This document shows, piece by piece, positions 1-4,244 of a DNA stretch of 6,231 nucleotides. The stretch comes from Methanobacterium sp. PtaU1.Bin097. GTDB lineage: Archaea; Methanobacteriota; Methanobacteria; Methanobacteriales; Methanobacteriaceae. The stretch lies in contig MVQY01000068.1 of NCBI GenBank assembly GCA_002067325.1, positions 1 through 6,231 on the forward strand, given 5' to 3'. The notes below the pieces were generated by a model. The model was not told the DNA's origin, ran no database searches, and worked only from the letters and a program-made list of their open reading frames with translations. Positions within the stretch are counted from its first letter, which is position 1, and each line of letters opens with the position of its first letter. The position numbers and the translations under genes were made by a program.

Positions 1-13
1 ATGGAGAAAAAAC

Positions 14-39
14 CTCTCCGGTAGGGGGAGTCGATTTTT
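14..39 (+). terminator. Possible hairpin terminator at left edge
   Basis: CTCTCC (14-19) can pair with GGGGAG (25-30), with one G-T pair, around a five-base loop, and five T follow at 35-39. A competing stem can form between GGAGA (3-7) and TCTCC (15-19), so the two are mutually exclusive. Archaeal termination depends mainly on T-runs, so the hairpin may be incidental. Confidence 0.3.
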
Positions 40-66
40 CAGGTTACCTGGGTTCTTGAACGATTA

Positions 67-100
67 GGGAAATTTCTAGGCTATGTTTTTGAAATTTTTT
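67..100 (+). terminator. Possible stem with T-run, second terminator-like structure
   Basis: AAATTTC (70-76) is perfectly complementary to GAAATTT (91-97). The stem can extend by three G-T pairs (67-69 with 98-100). The loop ends in five T (86-90) and the 3' arm ends in six T (95-100). The T-rich 3' side suits archaeal termination of a unit coming from the left. Confidence 0.3.
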
Positions 101-169
101 CTCCAGGAGATGGGGGATAAGAAACCTTTTTAAAGGGTAAGGTAGATAAATCATGTTATTATTCTTAAG

Positions 170-178
170 TACATATAT
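170..178 (+). promoter_or_regulatory. Candidate TATA box for the ribosomal/RNase P cluster
   Basis: TACATATAT is the best TATA-like sequence upstream of the first gene. An archaeal start about 25 bases downstream would give a leader of roughly 75-80 bases before the TTG at 279. An alternative T/A-rich site is CTTTTTAAAGG near 127-137. No transcription data support either, so this is inference. Confidence 0.3.
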
Positions 179-265
179 CTGGATTTGAAACTTATTTCGT
201 CCTTAGTTGAGATTCAACCCCAAAAAACTTAAGACACCACCATCAAACTTACAGGGAAAGCTCAC

Positions 266-271
266 AGAGGG
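266..271 (+). promoter_or_regulatory. Ribosome binding site that fixes the TTG start of rnp4
   Basis: AGAGGG lies seven bases before TTG 279. An in-frame TAA at 273-275 closes the frame immediately upstream, so TTG 279 is the first usable start. The next Met codon (306) would remove the conserved basic N-terminus. Confidence 0.65.
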
Positions 272-278
272 TTAAACA

Positions 279-650
279 TTGCGCAGGGGAAGAAGACAAA
301 AATGGATGATAAAAATAGCAGAAGAACGAGTTAACATCCTTTTTAATCGTGCTCAAGAAGAATTTTTCCAAAATAGGGAGAGATCACACCGGCACGTACA
401 GATGGCCCGTGACATAGCCCAGAAGTACAACCTGAAAATCGAGCCCACCTGGAACCGGAGGTACTGTAAAAACTGCCACAAATTCCTCCAGCCAGGAACC
501 AACTCCCAGGTAAGATTAAAAAATTCCTCAGTTGAAATTAAATGCCTGGAATGTGGCGAGATAAGAAGAATACCCTACACCAGAGAAAAGAAAGAGAAAC
601 GGAGAAAAAAAATTGAGTTCCACACCATCAAAAAAGGAAATAATGAATAG
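279..650 (+). CDS. rnp4: Ribonuclease P protein component 4 (Rpp21 family)
   Basis: This is the archaeal counterpart of eukaryotic Rpp21, a protein subunit of RNase P, which removes the 5' leader of precursor tRNAs. In the family it pairs with Rpp29 and supports the specificity domain of the RNase P RNA. The 123-residue protein has a very basic start (RRGRR), a helical region around residues 10-50, then a zinc ribbon with Cys63/Cys66 (CKNC) and Cys89/Cys92 (CLEC), followed by a lysine/arginine-rich tail. Length and cysteine spacing fit the family; the Methanothermobacter homologue is MTH1618. Translation starts at TTG with a good ribosome binding site. It is the first gene of the tight cluster, and its end overlaps the likely start of the CRM-domain gene by eight bases. 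Confidence 0.93.
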   Translation: MRRGRRQKWMIKIAEERVNILFNRAQEEFFQNRERSHRHVQMARDIAQKYNLKIEPTWNRRYCKNCHKFLQPGTNSQVRLKNSSVEIKCLECGEIRRIPYTREKKEKRRKKIEFHTIKKGNNE

Positions 651-876
651 GTCACTTTCCACCATCACCATCAGCATCGGTAAATCCGGGGTAAAAGAGA
701 GTGTTATAGATGAGATAAAACGACAGCTCAAGGCCCGGGAAGTGGTGAAGATCAGATTCTCCAGGTCCATGTCAGAGGATAAGAAAAATCATATTAAGGA
801 GATCATAGAAAAAACCAATTCAAAACTCGTTGATCTTAGAGGTAACGTTGCCGTACTATTTAAGAAGAAAAGATGA
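643..876 (+). CDS. yhbY: YhbY/CRM-domain RNA-binding protein
   Basis: This is a single CRM domain of 77 residues. CRM proteins bind structured RNA; bacterial YhbY associates with the large ribosomal subunit precursor, and the archaeal proteins are thought to act in ribosome assembly, so that role is inferred here. Visible family marks are the GKSG turn (residues 13-16), the helix beginning ESVIDEIKRQL (19-29) with the following strand VVKIRFS (34-40), and the C-terminal strand GNVAVLF (67-73) ending in a KKKR tail. I chose ATG 643 because it gives the usual short N-terminus and a stop-start overlap with rnp4, with AGGA just upstream. TTG 613 is possible, with GGAG at 601-604, and would add ten residues. 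A repeat-rich spacer separates it from rps19e. Confidence 0.88.
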   Translation: MNRSLSTITISIGKSGVKESVIDEIKRQLKAREVVKIRFSRSMSEDKKNHIKEIIEKTNSKLVDLRGNVAVLFKKKR

Positions 877-937
877 TAATCTTTAAGAAGAAAAGATAAT
901 TTGACAAAAAAAGATTAATTTGACAAAAAAAGATAAT
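859..937 (+). repeat. AT-rich short direct repeats before rps19e
   Basis: TTTAAGAAGAAAAGAT occurs twice, at 859-874 (end of the CRM gene and its stop) and 882-897. AATTTGACAAAAAAAGAT then occurs twice, at 898-915 and 917-934, with a 19-base period. All four units share an A-run followed by GAT(N)AAT, so the spacer looks like local duplication of one A-rich motif. It covers almost the whole gap up to the rps19e ribosome binding site. Confidence 0.85.
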
Positions 938-951
938 TTTGGAGGATAAAT

Positions 952-1389
952 ATGACTACAATTTATGACGTACCTGCAGATTCACTTATCAGTGAACTTG
1001 CAAAGGAATTAAAGGTAAACAAGAATATAGAAGCCCCAGAATGGGCGCAATTTGTTAAAACAGGCGTTCACAAAGAAAGAAGACCAGAAGACCCTGACTG
1101 GTGGTATGTGCGATGCGCATCCATCCTCAGAAGAGTCTACATCGACGGACCCGTAGGAATAAACAGTCTCAAATCATACTACGGTGGTAAAAAAGATAGA
1201 GGCTCCAAGGCAGAGAAATTCCGACCAGGGAGTGGTGCGGTAATAAGAGGAGCACTACACCAGCTTGAAGCTGCCGGATACATCGAGAAAATCGGTGAAG
1301 GCAGACAGGTAACTCCTAAAGGCAGATCCTTCCTGGATAAAACATCCCACCAGCTTAAAAAAGACATTCCAGAACTGGCCAAGTACTGA
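952..1389 (+). CDS. rps19e: Small ribosomal subunit protein eS19 (S19e)
   Basis: This is an archaeal/eukaryotic-type protein of the 30S head; in eukaryotes S19e is needed for pre-40S maturation. The protein is 145 residues, as expected. Family marks are the N-terminal TIYDVPAD, the WWYVRCASILRRVYIDGPVG block (50-69), the SYYGG turn (75-79) and the signature region RPGSGAVIRGALHQLE (91-106), followed by GYIEK and a winged-helix-like end. The ATG is preceded by a strong GGAGG (941-945) at six bases. The gene sits between the repeat block and the PDCD5-family gene, whose ribosome binding site starts only a few bases after this stop. Archaeal eS19-PDCD5 linkage is common. Confidence 0.97.
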   Translation: MTTIYDVPADSLISELAKELKVNKNIEAPEWAQFVKTGVHKERRPEDPDWWYVRCASILRRVYIDGPVGINSLKSYYGGKKDRGSKAEKFRPGSGAVIRGALHQLEAAGYIEKIGEGRQVTPKGRSFLDKTSHQLKKDIPELAKY

Positions 1390-1403
1390 TGGGGAGGTAG
1401 TTC

Positions 1404-1751
1404 ATGAGCGACATTGAAGAGATACGCCGCAGGAAAATGGAACAGTTACAACAACAGGCTGCTCAGCAGGCTGCACAGCAACAAAATGATGCAGCAGAGC
1501 AGGAGAGAATGCGACGTGAACTTGAAGCTCAAAAAAGACAGGCCATGATGCAGATTCTAACCCCGGAAGCACGAAGTAGGCTGGCCAACCTCCGCCTGAC
1601 CAAACCGGAATTCGTTGACCAGATCGAACTACAGCTAATCCAGTTAGCCCAGATGGGAAGGATAAAATCAAAGATAACGGATGAACAGCTCAAGGTGCTC
1701 CTCAAGAGGTTAACTGGCCAAAAAAGAGAGATGAAAATCACCTGGAAATAG
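1404..1751 (+). CDS. PDCD5-family DNA-binding protein (MTH1615-like)
   Basis: A 115-residue member of the TFAR19/PDCD5 family; the structure of the Methanothermobacter homologue MTH1615 is known (1EIJ, from memory). Archaeal members are small, mostly helical, and bind DNA in vitro; their cellular role is not settled, and in eukaryotes PDCD5 interacts with the TRiC chaperonin. Visible features are a charged N-terminal helix, a glutamine/alanine-rich helical stretch (about 15-33, QQAA repeats), the LTPEAR-RLANLRL core (52-66), a central helix with EFVDQIELQLIQLAQ, and the RIKSKITDEQLKVLL segment (86-100) before a basic C-terminus. GGAGGT at 1393-1398, five bases before the ATG, fixes the start. 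Location next to rps19e suggests co-expression with ribosomal genes. Confidence 0.94.
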   Translation: MSDIEEIRRRKMEQLQQQAAQQAAQQQNDAAEQERMRRELEAQKRQAMMQILTPEARSRLANLRLTKPEFVDQIELQLIQLAQMGRIKSKITDEQLKVLLKRLTGQKREMKITWK

Positions 1752-1763
1752 AAAATTTATCCC

Positions 1764-1775
1764 ATTAATATTAAT
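1764..1775. repeat. Perfect 12-bp AT palindrome before the PP-loop gene
   Basis: ATTAATATTAAT reads the same on both strands and ends three bases before the ATG at 1779. The 27-base gap lacks any GGAGG-like ribosome binding site. A TATA-like AAATTTAT (1753-1760) also lies in it. It may be an operator or start element, or chance in an AT-only stretch. Confidence 0.7.
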
Positions 1776-1778
1776 AAG

Positions 1779-2372
1779 ATGAAAGCATGCGTACTCTATA
1801 GTGGGGGAAAAGATAGCTCCCTCATGGCGGTGATACTCCAAAAATTAGGATATGAGGTGGAACTGGTAACTATAAACTTTGGTGTCTACCCCTCATTTAA
1901 GCCCGCGGCAGTGTCGGCGGGGAATCTGGGATTTCCACATCGAGTAATCCAGCCAGACCGTGAGATACTGGAGAAGACTGCTGAAATTATCCTGGATGAT
2001 GGGTATCCCAACAACGGACTCAACTACCTGCACCGGGAAGTTCTGCACGTAGTGGCAGAGAACTACCTTGTGGTTGCCGATGGAACACGTAGGGATGACC
2101 GGACACCAAAACTGGATATAAACCAGATCAGAAGCCTTGAGGATTCAAAGAACGTCCAGTACCTGAACCTAACCGGGTTTGGACATAAAACCATCGATGA
2201 TCTTTCAAGTAACCTCTTCGAACTTAAAAAGGAGCAAACCACCACACATAATAATTCTGATTATGAGATAGAAATAAGATACATTATAGATGAGTTGAGG
2301 GGAGATGGAACTGCCCTCGAGATATTTCCAGAACACATACAATCAAGAGTAATAGGATGGAGAGAAATATGA
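1779..2372 (+). CDS. PP-loop superfamily ATPase of unknown substrate (DUF7411-like, archaeal)
   Basis: The N-terminal YSGGKDSS (residues 7-14) is the PP-loop of adenine-nucleotide alpha hydrolases/ATP pyrophosphatases, which activate a substrate by adenylation. The rest looks like a compact Rossmann-like fold of 197 residues: a second strand at VELVTINFG, a helical centre, and a conserved-looking DGTRRDDR (101-108) that could contact substrate or phosphate. Cys4 is the only cysteine, so there is no zinc finger, no Fe-S ligand set and no CxxC pair as in TtuA/Ncs6-type tRNA thiolases. A ligase or amidation-type reaction, as in Dph6, is easier to imagine, but that is inference. Translation start ATG 1779 has no visible ribosome binding site. 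The stop overlaps the L39e start (ATGA). I assign the family with good confidence; the substrate is unknown. Confidence 0.85.
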   Translation: MKACVLYSGGKDSSLMAVILQKLGYEVELVTINFGVYPSFKPAAVSAGNLGFPHRVIQPDREILEKTAEIILDDGYPNNGLNYLHREVLHVVAENYLVVADGTRRDDRTPKLDINQIRSLEDSKNVQYLNLTGFGHKTIDDLSSNLFELKKEQTTTHNNSDYEIEIRYIIDELRGDGTALEIFPEHIQSRVIGWREI

Positions 2373-2524
2373 GTAGAAATAAGCCATTAGGCAAAAAATT
2401 AAGACTGGCCAAGGCCAACAAACAAAATAGAAGAGTGCCTCTCTGGGTAATGCTTAAAACATCAAGAAAAGTAAGGACCCACCCTAAGATGAGGCAGTGG
2501 AGAAGAAGTAAGATCAAGGCATAA
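2369..2524 (+). CDS. rpl39e: Large ribosomal subunit protein eL39 (L39e)
   Basis: A 51-residue, very basic protein that is easily missed because of its size. The translation starts MSRNKPLGKKLRLAK and contains the family core NRRVPLWVMLKT (20-31) and HPKMRQWRRSK (38-48), which match eL39 over its whole length. eL39 lines the wall of the nascent-peptide exit tunnel, roughly where bacteria have an extension of uL23. Its ATG overlaps the TGA of the PP-loop gene by four bases (ATGA), and GGAGA (2359-2363) is well placed, so the two are probably translationally coupled. rpl31e follows after 27 bases, the usual archaeal L39e-L31e-aIF6 order. Confidence 0.97.
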   Translation: MSRNKPLGKKLRLAKANKQNRRVPLWVMLKTSRKVRTHPKMRQWRRSKIKA

Positions 2525-2551
2525 GAATGCCTCATTTAAGGAGAATCGATC

Positions 2552-2797
2552 ATGGAAAGAATTTACACCATACCATTAAGGGATGTTAAAAAAGTGCCCA
2601 GGACCATCCGGTCACCCAAAGCAATACGCCTCGTTCGAGAGTTCATGGAAAGACACATGAAATCTGATGATATAATAATAGACTCATCTGTAAATGAGAA
2701 AATTTGGGAAAGAGGTATCCAGAAAACACCACCAAAGATAAAGGTAAAGGCCGTTAAGGACGAGGATGGTACCGTATCAGTCACCTTGGTAGAATAG
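2552..2797 (+). CDS. rpl31e: Large ribosomal subunit protein eL31 (L31e)
   Basis: An 81-residue ribosomal protein located at the rim of the peptide exit tunnel on the 50S surface. Family marks are ERIYTIPLRDV (2-12), the basic KKVPRTIRSPKAIRLVREFM helix region (13-32), and the WERGIQKTPPKIKV segment (52-65), followed by a final strand ending in VTLVE. AAGGAG (2538-2543) precedes the ATG by eight bases. The stop codon is immediately followed by the aIF6 start region and contributes bases to its ribosome binding site, which implies tight coupling. Confidence 0.97.
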   Translation: MERIYTIPLRDVKKVPRTIRSPKAIRLVREFMERHMKSDDIIIDSSVNEKIWERGIQKTPPKIKVKAVKDEDGTVSVTLVE

Positions 2798-2801
2798 GTG
2801 G
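2796..2801 (+). promoter_or_regulatory. Ribosome binding site that selects the ATG of aIF6
   Basis: AGGTGG, spanning the rpl31e stop, lies five bases before ATG 2807. It contains the in-frame GTG at 2798, which therefore is more likely part of the Shine-Dalgarno site than the start. Confidence 0.65.
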
Positions 2802-2806
2802 GTTTG

Positions 2807-3481
2807 ATGATTAAAAGATTAAATCTGGGCGGAAGCCCCAACCTGGGTGTTTCCATAGCAGCCACCGAAAGATTGGCCATAATACCTCCTAACTTAACAC
2901 CGGAAACCGTGGCTTTAATTGAGGAATCACTGGAAGTGGAAACAGTCGAGACCCTGATAAGCGGCAGTAGTCTGGCCGGTGCGCTTACCTGCGGCAATTC
3001 CAATGGATTTGTAGTTTCCAAATATGCCTTCGACCGGGAAATAGAAGCCATAAAAGACACTGGTGTTGAAGTGGAGAGAATACCAGACAGGCTAACCGCG
3101 GTGGGTAACATCGTACTGGCCAATGATTCTGGAGCCATAGTGAATTCCCTGCTTTCCGATGAAGCAGTGGAACTGGTATCCCAGGTTTTAGATGTGGACG
3201 TAGTCAGGGGAACTATAGCCAAATTCAAGATCACCGGGGCTGTGGCAGCCGCCACCAACAAAGGGGTGTTGCTACATCCTTCCGCAAGCTCACAAGATAT
3301 TGAACTGGTAGAGAAAATACTAAAAGCACCGGCAGATGTAGGAACAGTTAACAACGGTACATCACTGGTTGGAGCGTGCACAGTCGCCAATTCAAAGGGA
3401 GTCATAGTAAGTTCCAATACCACCGGGCCGGAACTGGCAAGAATAGAAGAAACATTTGGTTTTCTAGAGGGATATTTATGA
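2807..3481 (+). CDS. eif6: Translation initiation factor 6 (aIF6)
   Basis: aIF6 binds the 50S subunit and prevents premature joining with 30S; it is a late ribosome-assembly and anti-association factor. From ATG 2807 the protein is 224 residues, normal for the family. It shows the pseudo-fivefold pentein repeat: GSSLAGALTCGNSNGFVV (53-70), RLTAVGNIVLANDSGAIV (95-112), ITGAVAAATNKGVLLHP (142-158) and GTSLVGACTVANSKGVIVS (184-202), plus the N-terminal SPNLGVSIAAT unit. The common C-terminal motif TTGPEL (205-210) is present. A GTG three codons upstream is possible but less likely. The stop overlaps the L18Ae start by four bases (ATGA). Confidence 0.97.
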   Translation: MIKRLNLGGSPNLGVSIAATERLAIIPPNLTPETVALIEESLEVETVETLISGSSLAGALTCGNSNGFVVSKYAFDREIEAIKDTGVEVERIPDRLTAVGNIVLANDSGAIVNSLLSDEAVELVSQVLDVDVVRGTIAKFKITGAVAAATNKGVLLHPSASSQDIELVEKILKAPADVGTVNNGTSLVGACTVANSKGVIVSSNTTGPELARIEETFGFLEGYL

Positions 3482-3708
3482 AAACAAGGATATTTAGAAT
3501 TCAGGGTAAATTTGAGACGGGTAACAGTTTGAAACCCTTCACCAGAGAGTTAAAAGCAACCAATGAAGAAGAAATCAAAGAAAGGATTTATTCAGAATTC
3601 GGAAGCAAACACCATATCAAAAGAAGCAAGATTAAAATAGAAGATATCAAAGAAATTTCTGAAAAGGACGTGCTGGATCCAGTAGTTAAAGCCCTCCTTA
3701 GGGAGTGA
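3478..3708 (+). CDS. rpl18a: Large ribosomal subunit protein eL20/L18Ae (LX)
   Basis: A 76-residue archaeal LX protein, the short counterpart of eukaryotic L18A/eL20. It starts MKTRIFRIQGKF and includes KPFTRELKATNEEEIKERIYSEFGSKH (19-45) with a final helix ending in VKALLRE, which fits the family over its length. The start is ATG 3478 within the ATGA overlap with aIF6, with GAGGG (3467-3471) six bases upstream; the open frame extends further left but only as the shadow of aIF6. The aIF6-LX-prefoldin alpha order is widely kept in Euryarchaeota. Confidence 0.95.
   Translation: MKTRIFRIQGKFETGNSLKPFTRELKATNEEEIKERIYSEFGSKHHIKRSKIKIEDIKEISEKDVLDPVVKALLRE
3702..3707 (+). promoter_or_regulatory. 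Ribosome binding site favouring GTG 3714 for pfdA
   Basis: GGAGTG, inside the end of rpl18a, lies six bases before GTG 3714. The other GTG, at 3705, lies inside this element and would have no properly spaced site of its own. Confidence 0.6.
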
Positions 3709-3713
3709 TTAAA

Positions 3714-4148
3714 GTGGATGATAGAGAACGCCTGAATCAGCTTGTAAACGAGCTTAACATGTACCAGGGACAGGCAGATATTCTAAACCAGCAGATGGAA
3801 ACTGTACAGGCCAACATAGCCGATCTCACCATTGCCCAGGAAACTCTGCAGACCATTAAGGATAAAAAGGACGCGGAAACTCTGGTCCCCATCGGTGCCG
3901 GTTCCTTCATCATAACCGAGATCAAAAACACCGATGAAGTAATAGTCGGCTTAGGTGCTGGAGCAGCAGTTAAGAAGAAAATAACTGAAGCAGAAGAAAG
4001 CATCCAGGAACAGAAAAAAGAATTAGAAGCAGTTTCAGCTAAAATTACAGATCAGCTTAATAAGATCACCGATTTCATCATAAAAAAGACACCGGAAGCT
4101 GAAGCCCTCATACAGAAACTGGAAGGAAATGGAAACCAGCTCCAATAA
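3714..4148 (+). CDS. pfdA: Prefoldin alpha subunit
   Basis: Prefoldin is a hexamer (two alpha, four beta) with six coiled-coil tentacles that capture unfolded proteins and pass them to the thermosome. This 144-residue protein has the alpha-class layout: N-terminal coiled coil (about 5-50), two beta hairpins, ETLVPIGAGSFI (55-66) and EVIVGLGAGAAVKK (75-88), and a C-terminal coiled coil (about 90-138). The family N-terminus (M-x-D-R-x-R-L) argues for GTG 3714; GTG 3705, overlapping the rpl18a stop, would add three residues. Only the alpha subunit gene is in the window; the beta gene must lie elsewhere. A T-run follows the stop, then ftsY. Confidence 0.95.
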   Translation: MDDRERLNQLVNELNMYQGQADILNQQMETVQANIADLTIAQETLQTIKDKKDAETLVPIGAGSFIITEIKNTDEVIVGLGAGAAVKKKITEAEESIQEQKKELEAVSAKITDQLNKITDFIIKKTPEAEALIQKLEGNGNQLQ

Positions 4149-4164
4149 AAATCCAGTAAACTAC

Positions 4165-4203
4165 TTTTTTTTAAATTTTAAGAATAAAATAAGAAAATTT
4201 TTT
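4165..4203 (+). terminator. T-rich spacer after pfdA, possible terminator and ftsY promoter
   Basis: The 96-base gap between pfdA and ftsY contains eight T in a row (4165-4172) and six more (4198-4203), the type of signal archaeal RNA polymerase uses to stop. TTTAAATTTTA (4170-4180) and AAAATTTTTTAA (4194-4205) could also serve as TATA elements for a separate ftsY transcript. Which of these is used cannot be told from sequence. Confidence 0.45.
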
Positions 4204-4229
4204 AAGATAAGATAAATTTTAGGATAGAT

Positions 4230-4238
4230 GGAGGGTGA
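4230..4238 (+). promoter_or_regulatory. Strong ribosome binding site that fixes the TTG start of ftsY
   Basis: GGAGGGTGA is close to the ideal archaeal Shine-Dalgarno sequence and lies six bases before TTG 4245. The TGA at 4236-4238 closes the ftsY frame upstream, so TTG is the first usable start. Confidence 0.8.
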
Positions 4239-4244
4239 ACTTCT

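Larger units (their letters stand above)
1..278. other. Non-coding left flank and leader of the translation cluster
   Basis: No convincing gene is visible here on either strand. All three plus frames open at the edge close early (stops at 22-24, 57-59 and 65-67), so only the last few codons of an upstream gene could be present, and I cannot say which frame would be real. The first 100 bases contain two hairpin-plus-T-run structures, described separately. Bases 120-278 are AT-rich with a TATA-like element and lead into the ribosome binding site of the Rpp21 gene. A small perfect stem, GTTGA-gat-TCAAC, lies near 207-219, but I cannot match it to a known RNA family. The likeliest reading is a terminator zone of an upstream unit followed by the promoter and leader of the cluster to the right. 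Confidence 0.5.

Noticed and set aside
1..67. End of an upstream coding sequence in one of three plus frames (stops at 22-24, 57-59, 65-67)
   Set aside because: At most 7 to 21 codons are visible and none resembles a known protein, so no frame can be chosen.
46..154. Minus-strand frame of about 36 codons starting at the ATG complementary to 152-154
   Set aside because: It is short, has no ribosome binding site and no resemblance to any family; it also spans the hairpin and T-run region.
207..222. GTTGA-gat-TCAAC stem followed by CCCC, slightly like a tRNA T-arm
   Set aside because: No acceptor, D or anticodon arm can be drawn around it and the loop is only three bases; it is not a tRNA.
901..937. 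TTGACA boxes and GATAAT resembling a bacterial sigma-70 promoter
   Set aside because: The organism is archaeal, the TTGACA-to-GATAAT spacing is wrong (about 6 or 25 bases), and the boxes are part of the direct repeats.
1440..1500. CAA/CAG/GCT-rich stretch in the PDCD5-family gene considered as a microsatellite
   Set aside because: The Gln/Ala-rich helix is found in other family members as far as I recall, and codons vary enough that this looks like normal protein sequence.
2563..3423. Long open frame of 286 codons on the minus strand, opposite rpl31e and aIF6
   Set aside because: It mirrors two certain genes, its composition is serine/threonine/leucine-rich as expected for antisense translation, and no recognisable domain or convincing ribosome binding site is present.
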